64,000 nt of DNA, from NCBI GenBank assembly GCA_016165875.1, contig JABBOT010000015.1, forward strand, positions 2,126,014 through 2,190,013. Reading direction: 5' to 3'. Positions 1-12,419 of this stretch are shown here, piece after piece. How positions within the stretch are numbered: the first letter of the stretch is position 1; the number at the start of each line of letters is the position of its first letter. Position numbers and translations under genes: made by a program. Source of the stretch: Acanthopleura granulata (taxonomy: Eukaryota; Mollusca; Polyplacophora; Chitonida; Chitonidae). The notes beneath the pieces are model-generated. The model was given only the letters and a program-made list of their open reading frames with translations. It was not told where the DNA came from and ran no database searches.

Positions 1-359
1 TTACTGTCCTATCAAAAGCAGAGGGTTATGTCTGGTGTGGGATAAAAGTGTTAATAAGTTAAACATCGAAGAGTATCCCATTTCAGAGTAGCTTTCAACT
101 GGCCAGTCCGGCTCGAATAAATTATCACATTTGGCAAACAGGCACAGGTTACTGCCTCGTATTTTCTGTCCATCTGAAGAGTCAAGGACGCAGGCTTGTA
201 ACGATTGTCAACGTACTAACATTTTTTGCCTTCATTACCAAAAGAGTTTTTACATGCACGTCATGATGATTCCGCAGCCAGCAACGCAAATATGTGGACT
301 GACTTTTATTTCGACACCAAATACATTCTTTGGAATCAGAGTGGAGATTTACGAACTAT

Positions 360-565
360 GGCTTGGTCTCCGTGGCGCTATTGTGCTCCGCAATGACACA
401 GTTGCCTCTCACCAATCAGCCAATTGCGATTGCTGTGAGTTCAGCTCACACTGGCTTCCTCTCCGCTCGTGGGGATGATCCATCAGAATCCTTCCCATGG
501 TTGTGGGTTGAAATGTTCTTGAGTGCGGCGAAAAACACCAATCAGATCAATAAAATCAAATAAAT
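360..565 (+). mobile_element. SINE family A, degenerate copy
   Basis: The copy reads in sense: a remnant head (tctccgtggcgctattg), then cctctcaccaat, a B-box-like gagttcagctc, tggcttcctctccg, and a 3' end with ttcttgagtgcggcg and an A-rich tail. The middle of the body is deleted. Short open frames across it are SINE sequence, not genes. Confidence 0.8.
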
Positions 566-954
566 ATTACAGGTGAGTATTGCCATCAATCAGCATTCCG
601 ATGTGTGCTGGCTGAAGAATCGGTTATTATTCAGAAAATACATTCAGTGATAAATTCATTACATTTTAGCGATTTGCGTTATGTATGGTTGGACAATTCT
701 TATTTCGAATATTTTCGTCATTTGGGCAAAGAAAAATTACTGAATTTCGAGATGAAAACTCAGGCCTTATATACCCACTTAACAAGCCAATATCACGGTG
801 GAAAAGAATTCACAAAGACACACAAGATGCCGGTTGACGATAGCATTACAGGGCTGCTCCCTACGACTGGTGGAGTCGTGTGGCCAAGTGTAAGACCCAA
901 CGCACATCAGCCTGACTGTGGTCTCCTTCTCGTGATTCAACTAGACTGTTTCGT

Positions 955-1207
955 TCGCTTGACTGGAATTTAATGTCGTACACAAGAATATTTCACTTAC
1001 AGGACAGCGGCCAGCAGTTTGATGGGTAGAAACCGAGCAGGTCCCGAGAGAAACCCACGAGCATCCGCAAGTTACTTGCAGACCCTCCCATTCACGAGCG
1101 GAAAAGAGACCAGTCGGAACTGGACTTGAACACTCAGCGGCCGTATTGATGAGAGGCTCCTTGGTCAATCTACCGCACTAGCACTCAGCCACTCTGCGAT
1201 GGAGGTC
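955..1207 (-). mobile_element. SINE family A, near full length
   Basis: On the plus strand the element appears as its complement: the 3' end (acacaagaatatttcactta), the body (ccagcagtttgatgggtag, then cccacgagcatccgcaag), a B-box complement (ggacttgaac) and the tRNA-like head end (gcactcagccactctgcgat). It is moderately diverged. Confidence 0.88.
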
Positions 1208-2749
1208 TGTTACACCGCGTTATTTACTATTGCAAGAGTAATGTAATAATAATCTCGGTATTATATAATATTGCCGCGTAAAGTACAGACAGACAGACAG
1301 AAAGACAAGTAAACGGCGGAGCTAATGGAAACCAGGAAGCTATGGGCAAAACATTTAAGTCATGTTGAAAACCACTGATTTTGATGAGCACACTCGTAGG
1401 TTTCAATGTGCCAAAGTAACTGCGGGAAAGTATGAGGATTCCGTCCGGCACTGCCGCGGGTTCTATTCGGAACAACTGTAAGATGCAAACAGTTTCCATC
1501 AAGTATTTAACTAAGCACGTAATAATCCATATACATGTACCGTTTGTTATGCAAGTTACTACATTACACCAAGATTTTTAGTACAGTACCTGGGGACTGG
1601 TTGTATTACATCACAAGACAAGTTTTATCACATTACGCGGTGATAGTACATAGCATTCTGATTGAAATGTTTATTACATTACACGGTGGGTATTACATTA
1701 CAAGCGCATTATTACATAACAGGGTGTAACAGGGAATCTGTTTCACCAAAAGCTGTCCAGTCGTGACGTGTATGATGTTTAATCTCAAAATCATATATAG
1801 CCATCGACAACTGGGATCAACTACGTACGACCAGATATTTGTGTTAAGCTTTCCTACATGCCGCGCTGTAAAGATGTAATATAGTGGAATTAAGGCTGAA
1901 AGTGTCGGTAAGCCTTTAGCAAGTAAAACGTCAAAACAACTCTTATATATATGTCATGTCATCTCTTTGTGTTAGCCTGTCTACTTCCGGGTTATGTCGG
2001 GTCGTTTCGTCCATGTCAAGGATTTACAAAACCATTTGAGCATGCAATTGTGCCCACGTTCCTGTCTTCTGTTGGACGAGCTATTTGCTTACACCACATA
2101 TTTACGTTGTTCTGTCTTACACCTCAAATCCTTTTTCTTTTTCGTCACCAATGACAGGTTGTGACATTAGCGAAATATATAACATGTACAGGCAGCAAGC
2201 ATATATAGACATACGTATTACAGTACACTGATGCTTCGGTAACAATCAACTTAACACAGCTGGGAAACTGAAAAATAATTTTGTCTAAATTTTGCACTGT
2301 CTGTCTAAAGCCAGTTTCTTTCCCTGTACATAGAAAAGATACCTTTTCAATTCCCCAGTATTATTACACCGCAAATTCTTGCACTGGCGAAACGTTTCAC
2401 GTCAGCAGCAAAGTATTTAAGGGGAAAATATCGCGGTTAATATAGTGACACCCATCTCCACCAACATACTCCACCCCCAACCCCAGGATATCTTTGGATT
2501 CTATGTTTTTTGATGTTTCGTTTGCAGAATATTTAATTAAAGTTGTTAGGTAACAGCGTTACTGAGCTACACGCTATTGGCTATACCTTATACATGGAGA
2601 TCACAAAAAGGAAAAACTGAAGGAAACAAATGAAAGGAATTAAAAGTGAAAACATGAATTTGAACCGGAGACTGCTAGGTATTAAATACATCGGACCTTT
2701 CACCAAAAAGCTGTGGGAACACAGAAAACTTTATTTTCAGTAGCCGGAG

Positions 2750-3014
2750 TTATTTATTTATTTATTTATTTTATTGGTGTTCAAGGTCATAATTCCCCTT
2801 ACACCACGGCGGCCAGCATTATGGTTTGAGAAAACCGGGCAGACCCCGGGAGATACCAACGACCATCTGCAGGCTGCTGGTGGGCCATACCACGGACGAC
2901 CGGAGAGAAAGCCAGCTTGGGACTGGACTTGAACTCACAGCGATTGCATTGGTGAGCGACACATGGGTCGTTAAGCTGTGCTAGCGCGCCAAGTACCTCG
3001 GCCAGGGACCCCCC
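2750..3014 (-). mobile_element. SINE family A, full length with (TTTA)n tail
   Basis: The copy starts on the plus strand with a (TTTA)n run, the complement of the (TAAA) tail. It continues with gcggccagcattatggtttg, cgaccatctgcaggctgctg and a B-box complement (ggacttgaactcac). It ends in the head complement near gctagcgcgccaag. Overlapping minus-strand open frames are artefacts of the repeat. Confidence 0.9.
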
Positions 3015-5150
3015 GCACAGAGTTTGTCTACGGTGACAAATTCCTGAGTACGACACTAAAAATCCATCCCAGAATACAAAATTCTGTAGGGATACAAGCA
3101 CACACATATGATCAAACTCCACGCAGTGATCACTTGAATTAGAATGTACTTTTTCTTTGATATCCTTTCAACATTAAACACCAACCCAGCCCTTACTCTT
3201 GTAGAGCATGAAACTACTACCCGCCACCGGCTCAGCCACATCACAATGCGTATAAATAATGCGTGAAAAGTCTAAGAAACTATTATATATCTATGTGATT
3301 GACACCTGAACAAACCAGAGCTTGTTTCCACCGAGGTATTCGAGACAATGTAGATAAACTACCATGACAACACGTGTTATAGTACGTGAAACGTTCGGTT
3401 CGTATTTCATAATATGTAGATTAGGATGAGTCCTGACACATAAAAGTACAAAAACCTTTCTCGGATTTCTTGTTGCTTAGAAATGTTTATAAACGACAAT
3501 TGTCCTAAAACCCCAGTGGTCCAGAAATTTGACATGTAGCCTGTTCTAGTGACATCGACGATGATAGATGTCAATATGCCCAAAACAGCTTTGATAGGTG
3601 GAGAAAACGGATGTGGGCTCTAAGGTGGTCCAGAATTCCCAGTACAGTGACGTTGTTTCAGAGTATTTTCGAGGACTGGTGTAAAATATGCATAATAAAG
3701 ATGGGTTATTGCCTGAATTTTTTTTTCTTGGCGGGGGTGGGGGTGACCATAACTCTCTTCCTTTCTTTTAAAACCTTAATTTGAGGACATGAACATTTCG
3801 CCCGAGGCACTACAATTTGCAAATGTGGCCGAAAGAGAAAATCAGGCGGGATAAGCCGGCTTATGTGTTAGACGGGTGAACACGAAAGGTGACAAAACCG
3901 TTCTATATGAAGACATGAGACCATTTTGAAGACAAGATTCACTTAAAAGGTTTCCTGTTATGCAGTATATCATTTATCAGAAACAATACGGAAACCGAGC
4001 CTCTGGTAAATATGTATGAAGTAAGTTTATAGTTCATGGTTCGTTGAAATTGCCAGTCGAAAGTTGTATGTTAACAGGTGACAATAAAAGTACACCTTTC
4101 TTCAGAGTCGAAAATATTTTAACCGAAGGATCTGTTAATGTGATATTAGCTAGGCAGCGTCTAAATACGGACAGGAAAATACCCCTCGTTTTGTAAATGC
4201 ACCTGTGGTTAGGCGTTTTATCGGTAGCATATGGCGTCTAATTCATTAGGCTATTAAAGAGACAAGACTCAATCCATTTAGTATTTTTATTGTCATAAAA
4301 ATTTTCGTCATTCTGCCTCTAAGCGATCTGTCCTAAGTTTTTTTTGTCTGTTTTTTGCATATATCAGCTACCTGTGTTCGTTTTTTTGACAGATTGCAAT
4401 TTCACATTTGTCTGAAAAAAAATGGTGCACTACCCAATTTTTGATGGCGGATTTCCGATACTAGCGTAATTCACGGACCTAATTTGATAAAACATAGAAC
4501 CTTTATTGCACAGGTAATGATCCAAAGACATTTTTGAAGTGGCGTTTTAGTTTTTAGCTGTTGAGAGGGTGGCCCTAGGGTGGTTAGCGATTTTACATCT
4601 ACACGCTAGTTACCTTCAAATGATATTTTTTTACACCAAACTTGACATATATCATGCTTATAGCGGATGAGGCAGCATGTGACATAGGCAAAACGGTGAC
4701 GGTTCTCTGTATTAGACGCCTCAAAAGTAAATCAACTGCGTTCAGTAACACAAAAAAACTTGGACGTCAACTTCCGCAAGATTATCCTCAAGGCGATTAT
4801 TAAGAAAACAACCTCATAACAAATTTTATGTTCTTCTTTAGAAAAGACTTGATTCTTAGAATAAATGATAAAAATAACTTCGTAAAGAAAAATGTCTTAA
4901 ACTCACTGTTTATACACATACTCTCACACGTGAATCGCCCGGTAAGATTTGTGTAGTCTTTGAGCTGTCAGTGTCATTAAAGAGCGATACCAATAAGCTG
5001 TGAAATTCTGTACATCTACTGTAGCTTGTGTTTTATATATGTTCAGAGTTCTCCGGTGTACTCGGTTAGGTCTGCCCGTGTTCTTTTGACAGATACCTAT
5101 AACTCATACCACTAGTCAGAAGTAAACTAAAACAATATATTTCCTTCGTC
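3015..5150. other. Non-coding stretch, nothing recognised
   Basis: AT-rich, with no open frame of interest, no clear splice-bounded exon and no repeat matching others in the window. A 10-bp inverted pair (ggcgtctaat at about 4234, complement near 4712) may be chance. Confidence 0.5.
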
Positions 5151-5213
5151 ACCTCCCATTATAATGTTCGTCGCCGTCCTGTAAGTAAAATATTCTGGGT
5201 AGGGTGTAAAAGA

Positions 5214-5215
<2 letters not shown>
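5151..5215 (+). mobile_element. SINE family A, 3' fragment
   Basis: Only the last 65 bp remain: cctcccattataatgttcg, cgccgtcctgtaagt, then aaatattctgggtagggtgt. The usual (AAAT)n tail is absent, and a long (TA)n run follows directly. Confidence 0.65.

Positions 5216-5282
<67 letters not shown>
5216..5282. repeat. (TA)n microsatellite
   Basis: About 33 uninterrupted TA dinucleotides lie immediately after the 3' end of a SINE fragment. The tract is a likely length polymorphism. Confidence 0.97.
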
Positions 5283-5285
<3 letters not shown>

Positions 5286-5365
5286 CCGCCCAAGTGTAAC
5301 AAAACACCACTGTACAGTTCATTACTATTCTTAACTTCGTACTCTAGACTTTTTCAATCAAGCGA

Positions 5366-5442
5366 TGAAGGTTGGAGGAAACAGAAGGGCCCGTAAAAAA
5401 ACACCCCAACCTTTGGCACGTTAATTACGAACTTTCTGATGA
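5366..5442 (-). mobile_element. SINE family C, body fragment
   Basis: The fragment contains ggttggaggaaacagaaggg, caacctttggcacgttaa and tacgaactttct. These are the complement of the family C middle (gtcagtaacttgccaaaggt) and its downstream body. No head or tail was recognised. Confidence 0.55.
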
Positions 5443-5837
5443 ACGATGTACATATTTGCACGCAATATTGTAGGAAGTCGTGTGGTCATCAACAAAGTTA
5501 AACATAGGTCTGAGTAGGGAGGCCGTCATCAGCCTATTGCCATTAAGTCCGGTAAGAGCAGAAATGGCGTATTTACCGAAGAAATGCTCGTGTATGGTGA
5601 TAAGTAAAAATCAAAGGAATAAAAAACACTTTAGTAACATATAACGTAGATTCATGTCCAGGAAATTTTGTACATTAAATTTTAATTCCTTTCTTGTATT
5701 TGTCATTGTGGTAATGTATCAGGCGATACAAAAAATTCCCACTGGTTGCAGCTTCAAGTATACTGTAAGAATGAGTAGAAGTAGATAAAAGTCTCTCTTA
5801 CGTCACTCGTGTCAGAACATGGAGCCCCACCGTAGAT

Positions 5838-6072
5838 TGTTTATTTCTTTGTTTGTTTGATTGGAGTTTAACGTCTTTTCTAACATTATTTCTGTCATAT
5901 AACGACGGTGTCTCTTGTTTGCAGAGTGAGATCCCGATGCCGATACTTTTATAGCGCTGCGTCACTAGAACGTCATGCCGAAGACACCATACATACCGCC
6001 TCACCGAGTCGCATTACTCTGATACCGGGCCGACCAGTGCTGGAATAATTCCTCTTTATGCTGAGCACCAAA
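5838..6072 (-). mobile_element. SINE family B, head-less copy
   Basis: The plus strand shows a T-rich tail complement, gattggagtttaacgtc, then the family B middle: catgccgaagacaccatac, cgagtcgcattactctga, and accgggccgaccagtgctgg. The tRNA-like head seen in the copy at 56878-57216 is missing. The copy abuts a family A copy of the same orientation. Confidence 0.75.
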
Positions 6073-6103
6073 TCAGGTAGTGCTAAGGTTGCTCGCGTTA
6101 AAC

Positions 6104-6320
6104 TTATTTATTTATTTTATTGGTGTTTCACGCCGTACTCGAGAATATTTCACTTATACAACGGCGGTAAGCATTATGGTGGGAGGAAACCAGGCACGGC
6201 CATCCGCAGGTTACTGGTTACCCATGTTAAAGCGTTAGGTGAGACTGGACTCGGGGATTGAACCCCGGACCTCCGTTTACGAGACAGAGGTCCGGGGTTG
6301 CAGTTGGTGTCCTCACCTTA
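6104..6320 (-). mobile_element. SINE family A body with an atypical tRNA-like head
   Basis: The 3' end and body match family A (cgccgtactcgagaatattt, cattatggtgggaggaaacc, catccgcaggttactgg). The 5' part differs. In sense it contains gaggacaccaactgc, an anticodon-loop-like gtctcgtaaac and a B box (ggggttcaatcccc). The loop resembles that of tRNA-Thr(CGT), which is inference. A perfect 13-bp inverted repeat (6261-6273 and 6287-6299) lies in this head. Confidence 0.75.
6261..6299. repeat. Perfect 13-bp inverted repeat in SINE head
   Basis: The arms aaccccggacctc (6261-6273) and gaggtccggggtt (6287-6299) are exact complements around a 13-nt loop. The arms include the B-box/T-arm sequence of the tRNA-like head. 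Confidence 0.9.
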
Positions 6321-6876
6321 GAATTTGTACATTAAAATTCTCTATTATTTTCTCTTTTTCACTCATTCAAAAAACAAAACAAAAAACTACAAAAAAGGAA
6401 GAAAGGCAAAGTAAAACATTGAATAAAGATACTGGATGTTCATACTGGATATACAGGCCTAATGCATTTGGGTCATGTTGACAGAAACTCCGCATATCCA
6501 GCTCTATAGCTGAACGGGTTGTGTCAGTGAACGGGCCACCACGCCTGGTATTATGTACAGATAACATGGAAATCCCATACATACAGCTTACATGAATATG
6601 TCGTCACGCGCGTTTTGGGGTTTCTGGGAACCCGGAAATGGGAAATGAGTACAGCAAGCTTCGAGTCATTCCGGTTAGCACAGGGGGTAGGGGGAGAAGG
6701 CATATAATAGCTTGTTGGCTGAGTCTGACCTAGACTCTTCACTATAGACCAGAGCGTATTGTACAGGAGTACGGGTAGTTGGGCGAGACGTACAGGCGAG
6801 TTTGGAAGCCTTACCAGGCTGTGTAGAAATTCTGTCAAAGCAAGGCGCAGACAAGATTTAGACTCCGATGGTAGCT

Positions 6877-6990
6877 GCTGTTACGCGGCCAGCGATCTGA
6901 TGTTAACCTGAGCTGTTACGCGGCCCGGGCTCTGAGCTTAAGCCACGCTGTCACGCGTTGTCACTCGCTCCGGACTGTGGAAGGCTTACA
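6877..6990. repeat. Short diverged ~35-bp tandem repeat
   Basis: The segment gctgttacgcggcc occurs at 6877 and 6912, and a related gctgtcacgcg at 6947, each 35 bp apart. The sequence to about 7250 is unusually GC-rich and repeats gctgtca motifs irregularly. A decayed minisatellite is likely; no gene was seen. Confidence 0.45.
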
Positions 6991-7287
6991 CGTCGCTGTC
7001 ACCCTGTGCCCACGGCGCATGAGAAATTGCATCATAGCTGTCATTAATAGCTGCAAACGCCAGGGGACTGTCTCGTGGCTGTCATGCACTCTGAAGTCAG
7101 ACTACGGGAGATTCCCGCTCAGTCGTCGTAAGTTCCTGACTCTACCGCGCCGATGTCACGCAATTAGGAGTCACAGCTTCTCTGGGCGTCCCTGTCACGG
7201 ACTTGCAGAGTCTGAGAGACTCATTCATTATTTGTCAAATGCCCCAGGCTCACTAATCGCTGTCTCATACCCTGAATTTATATAACA

Positions 7288-7446
7288 TTCAGTTACAGTA
7301 TTTACGTCAGCGAGAATCCAGCTTTTACGCTCTCGAGAATTCAGCCTTTACATCAGTTAAGGTTTTACGTTTGCGAAGATTCAGCCTTTACGTCTGCGAT
7401 GATTCAGCCTTTACGTCTGCGATGATTCAGCCTTTACGTCAGCCAA
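7288..7446. repeat. ~23-bp minisatellite
   Basis: About six to seven units related to gattcagcctttacgtctgc occur, the last three nearly identical and the earlier ones diverged. The array ends about 220 bp before the candidate exon at 7671, so it lies in the upstream intron if that exon is real. Confidence 0.85.
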
Positions 7447-7670
7447 GCTTCTGCCACTACATTCAATTCATTAAAGATCTCTCAGCCAATTTGTTTGTTT
7501 TTTTCGGCAAATATGAGCATGGTATTGCGCTCTATGCCTTGAAATGGTAACATTACGCTCGGTTATTTCACGGAAAATTTCCCACCAGAACCCACGGGAT
7601 ACGCTCGTAGCCCTGCACCACAGCCCCGCTGTTTGATAACATACACATATCCTTTACTTATTGGTGTTAG

Positions 7671-7828
7671 TGGGTGCCTCCAAAAATTCCTGGAATCAAC
7701 TAACAGACAAAATGCGGAAAACGGACCTAGACGGCTTGGACGCCTTGAGTAGGGACATATTGTTCTCACCTACAGACACGTCGGCAATACCACAGGGACT
7801 ATGGCATACTTATTTGAACCCAGAAACG
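7671..7828 (+). CDS. Probable internal coding exon, unrecognised protein
   Basis: This exon encodes about 52 residues and I do not recognise the protein. The frame is open across the whole interval. It is preceded by a fairly T-rich acceptor ending ttggtgttag and followed by a near-consensus donor, acg then gtaagt, with the intron starting at 7829. The first two bases complete a split codon and the exon ends in phase 0. The peptide begins GASKNSWNQLTDKMRKTD, continues with an acidic/Leu-rich part (DLDGLDALSRDILF) and ends near GLWHTYLNPET. It looks soluble and mixed-charge, with no signal peptide or membrane segment. The next good exon on this strand (32976-33186) starts in phase 0, so the two could be joined by a 25-kb intron. 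The acceptor is the weaker boundary. Homology was not testable here. Confidence 0.6.
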
Positions 7829-8667
7829 GTAAGTCAACGGATTTGTGTATTATGGGATATCATTTGCATGTCAATGCACTTATTGTTTTTTTGTAGTTCT
7901 TCTTTATTTCTGTTTTTGCTCTATGTTTGGCATATCTACTGAAAGTGAGTTTACCGTTGTATCTGTTTACAGGTTTCACGTTTTTGTAGTACGTTTATGC
8001 ACGCTTTTTGTGCTGTGCTTTCTGTTCCAGATAGACCTACATTCTTTTACGACATTGTGCAATATGTTAGGTATGCATTATATAATGTCAGTAAAGTCGT
8101 TACAATTTTCTTTTGCCCAGGTGGGCGGGAGGTTACACGGCAATTTCTTTGTGACAAGACAATTTTTTTTAACATCTGTCAACATTCCAGAAAATGAGGT
8201 TTAGAAGGTAGCCAGTTTGTGCATGTGCAAACAGCTTCTCAGTATTTGCAGACATTGTGACAAAATTTATCAAGAGGCCTGCGCCGTCCTGTGATAAAAA
8301 TAAAACTATCCAATTCACGTCTCATCAAGTAGATATATACATTAAATTTTGAGAGGACACGAGCGTAAAAACGATGCGATCACGTAATTCGCTTTCAATT
8401 TACAAGAATGCAAAATATGTAGTATTCCGCCATTGAAAACGCCCGTATAATAAACGCTTACGCATACGCCAAATTAGAAATCTGTTTGATTACTTTAAAG
8501 ATGTTTTCATTACGTACGCGATTTCAGTTAGATGCATTTCAACATTTAAGCATATTTTGACCCGCAAACAACAGAATCAACCAAATCAGCTAAACGCCGA
8601 TGTAACAATACCTAGTGACTGTGAGTTTTTAGTGGCACTAACTATGTATAATGTTATCGATAGGATT

Positions 8668-8919
8668 ATCGTGGTAGTGCAGCGTAATGACATAGGTGCC
8701 TCTCACCTATGCGATCGTTCTGAGTTCAAGCCCAGCTTACACTGGTTTCCTCTCCGGTTGTACATGAGAAGATCCGCCAGCGAGCTGCGGATGATCGTGG
8801 GTTTCCTCGGGGCTATGCCCGGTTTCCTCTCGCCTTAATGCTGGCCGCCGTCGTATAAGTGAAATATTCCTGAACACGTAAGACGTCAATCAGATAAATA
8901 AATAAATAAATAAATACAT
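8668..8919 (+). mobile_element. SINE family A, near full length
   Basis: The copy has a degenerate head, a cctctcacctatgcgatcg segment, a B box (gagttcaagccc), the body (gctgcggatgatcgtgggtt, aatgctggccgccgtcgtat) and an (AAAT)n tail at 8897-8917. It lies within the proposed 25-kb intron, in sense. Confidence 0.9.
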
Positions 8920-9489
8920 TACATGTCTCGCAAAACAGGTATGCTTGTATACAATAAGAGTAGTTCCTCGCAATTTCCGATCAAATCTGAGACATTGCCT
9001 CGTTTTTACTCACATACGCAGTGTTCATCTCTCACAGCGTAAAGCGTGATCTACTGTCACCTCAATGTACCAAAAAAGTTGTATTGCATAAAAACCTTGT
9101 AGTCTTCGCCTGATTGTTTACGCCATACTGAGTAGTTATACACATCACACATGGGCTGGGAAACCTGGAATCGTCCCTCTGAATGTAATATTGTCAGTCT
9201 ATGAACAGGCCCCACCCTACAGGTATGGTACTGCATGTACCTTAAAGCGAGAGTTGTGGAATGTATCATTCACAGCCGATATAGACACATGCGTTTAGTA
9301 CATGCAGGATTTCTGACAGCATTCCTACGTCGAAAATTGCCTGTGTACTGGTGTACTGTTACTCTTTACCGAGTCAGTTGTACATTAAATAAGCGGAGTT
9401 TAGCTGGAGCAGTCATGCATAACAGGTCCGATATACCCCTGGTCCTACAACACACACTTTGCCTCTATATCAGTGTACAGGAGGAAATA

Positions 9490-10640
9490 CAAGGTACCTC
9501 CACTAATGGATGACATGCACTGTGGCTCTGGGTCAGGGTGCCATTTACCATATACCTCCACTGACGAGTGGCACTGGCTCTGGGTCATTGTACCGTGATA
9601 CTGACCACATACTTCCACTGACGGAGGACACACACTGTCTGGGTCAGTGTGCTAAGTGGATTCTGGATTAGTATGCTGAGATACTGACCGTATAACTCCA
9701 CTGACGGAGGACACACACCAGGGCTCTGGGTCAGTGTGCAGGGGAAAATACAATATAGGTTGACTGATGGATGGAACACAGCTGGGCTTTGGGTCAGTGT
9801 GCTGAGATAATGGTCATATACCTCCACTGACGGGAGGCACACACTGAGGCTCTGGGTCAGTGTGCTAAGATACTGAACGTATACCTCCACTGACGGCCAC
9901 ACACTGGGGCACTGGGCCAATGTGTTGAGATACTGACCATATGTCTCCACTGACGGGAGGCACACACCGGAGCTCTGGGTCAGCGTGCTAAGATACTGAC
10001 CATATATCTCCACTGACGGCCACACACTGAGGCTGTGGGTCAGTGTGCTGAGATACTGACTATACACCTCCACTGACCGTCACACACTTGGGCTCTGGGC
10101 CAGTGTATTGAGATACTGACCATGTACGTCCATTGACGAACGACACACACCGGGACTCGGGGTCAGTGTGCTAAGATCTTGACCATATACCTCCACTGAC
10201 GGCAACACACTGAGGCCCTCGGACAGTGTACTGACGGACGACACACACAGGGACTATGGGTCAATGCGCGGAGACACTGGCCGTATAACTCCACTGAACG
10301 GACGACACACACCGGGGCTTTGGATCAGTGTGCAGGTAAAAATACAATACACCTCCACTGATGGACAGAACGCACTTAGGCTCTGGGTAAGTGTGCTAAG
10401 ATGCTGAGCATATACCTCCACTGACGGGAGGCACACACCAGGACTTTGGGTCAGTGTGCTGAGATAATGACCATATACCTCCAGTGATGGGCAGCACACA
10501 CCGGGGGTCAATTTGCTAAGGTAGCTGGCCATTCACTTCCACTGACGGCCACGCACTGAGGCTCTGGGTCATTGTGCTGAGATACCGACCATATACCTCA
10601 ACTGACGGACGACACACACCGGGGATCTAGGTCAGTGTCA
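9490..10640. repeat. ~63-bp minisatellite array, about 17 units
   Basis: Units follow the pattern cctccactgacgg, acacacaccggggctc, tgggtcagtgtgctgagata, ctgaccatat, with spacing mostly 62-66 bp and occasional longer gaps. The minus strand keeps an open frame for long stretches (9585-10073 and 10254-10532) with a 21-residue period (VEVYGQYLSTLTQS core). That follows from 63 being a multiple of three with no stop in the unit. Indels break the frame, and no start context, signal peptide or splice pattern supports a gene. Confidence 0.93.
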
Positions 10641-11498
10641 AAATCAGATGGGATCAAGATGACCCCTGTCGAGACCTAGAGATACACTGAGAACATTACC
10701 ACTGGGCGCTAGGCACAACTGACGGCTTGTGTATGCATGCAATTGTTAAGATATAGATTCGCATTTGATATTCATCCGGCCGAGTTCGCAAATGCTTACT
10801 GTGTACATCATGTGCACAAACACGTCACGTGCGTGCTGTTCGAAGCTGTGTGAGGTCTTGACATTGACCTTGACTTTATCACTAGGGTCCGAGGACAGTA
10901 TTTTGCATAGGGTTATAGGGTTTATTTGCAATTGCAATTGTAGCTATTCTATATCGCCGGAGATAAAACTCCACGCTCGTTGTCTGTAACTTTCGTTTTC
11001 CACCATGGTATCAGGTGCTCCTGATTTGGCTGCCACTTGAAGACCTCCATCTCAGTTCGTTCTGACGCAAGCGATACCATGCACTGGAATGCTATTTATG
11101 TGCTCATCACGCGGGAGGTTTTTTTTTACTTTGTTTTGAGCATGGGAATTGTATCACGTGGTTGTTGTAACATCGCCTGTTTACTCAACGAGTAATATTC
11201 CACGCAGTTAGTGCATGGCGCTGCCGATATAAGCGAGAAAGCGACCCAAGACTGACTAGCTGCATGCCATTAAAATGATAATGCCCGTCGTTAACGAATA
11301 CATCTCATTGTGATTGTTTGCATTAACTGGCCACATCGTTATTCATATGCATAAGCATCTATGGGGTAAAAATACATTCTGACACAAATGGCCTAAATGG
11401 AACAGAAACACGTCTAAATTACAGTGTGACTTATAAATTGTAGTGATTATAACGTGCGTACTGTGGCAGTACAGGTCGCTGAATATAGACATCTCGGG

Positions 11499-11560
11499 TT
11501 ATTTATTTATTTATTTATTTATTCATTCATTTATTTGACTGTTGTTTAACGCTGGCGGGA
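11499..11560 (-). mobile_element. SINE family A, 3' end fragment
   Basis: A (TTTA)n run is followed by ttgactgttgtttaacgctg, the complement of the SINE 3' end and tail. The rest of the body is absent. Confidence 0.5.
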
Positions 11561-12396
11561 TGGCAGTTAGTTTCATGAACGGCGGGAACCTGATTCCTGG
11601 CGCAAGTAACTGGCGCTTAGATGATCTATGCACATTATGTTCGTGGATTTTGGGTGACGTCTACAGTGCGGTATCAGCTAGGTATCATGTGGAAGGCTCG
11701 GACCGCAACCCAGTTATCACCTCTGATCAGTGGCCCCATCTTGCTGCGTGGAGATATAGCTGTAACCGTCAGTGGTACCGCTTTATTTTTAAGGACTTCA
11801 CTGTAAATTTCCATGTTTAAATTATAAACGCTTTTATGAATCAGACATTAAACACTTGGGTATTATAGCATTACAGTATAGGCCTGTGTACATGTTGATA
11901 GAGACTAATGTTTAATACTTAATTATATGCGTGTATTTATTAAACACTTTTATTTGAAGTTGAGTCACCCATTAAAGGCGTCGGGCATTGGTCATTTTAC
12001 AGTGTAGGATACCGTGGCGACCTGTGACACCAGTCTGATTCGTATTGCTACAGTGAGACAGTCATGATACAGTCATGATATCACCATGACGTGAGTCGCG
12101 TTACTATGCAAGGAGACACAAGTTCGCCTTGTCACCGGCGGGATGGCGCATTGGAACAAGGAAATACAGTCACACCTTGATACCAATGTGACACATCTAT
12201 TAGAGATGTAAGACAGTTTCAGCACGTATGACGTTATAATATGACTGCAAACAAACTCGGAAAGTAAATGTTCCGTAAGCGTCATTTGTGTACTGAATGA
12301 CAGCGTGCTAACTTGGACTGTACACGAGTTCAAGGCCTCTGCACTAAACCCGGAGAGCGACTGACAGTGTAGGTGGCGGGAGGCTCCGGTTACGCG

Positions 12397-12419
12397 AAAT
12401 CGCGCTTAAAGCGCGATTT
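12397..12419. repeat. 11-bp-arm palindrome next to an octamer motif
   Basis: The arms aaatcgcgctt and aagcgcgattt are exact complements separated by one base. The right arm runs into atttgcat (12416-12423), the POU/Oct octamer in reverse orientation. A regulatory role is inference. Confidence 0.85.

Noticed and set aside
605..973. 122-codon plus-strand open frame
   Set aside because: No recognisable family or splice logic, and its 3' end runs into the SINE at 955-1207.
1510..1740. Recurring attacat words
   Set aside because: Irregular spacing and AT-rich composition make a true tandem array unlikely.
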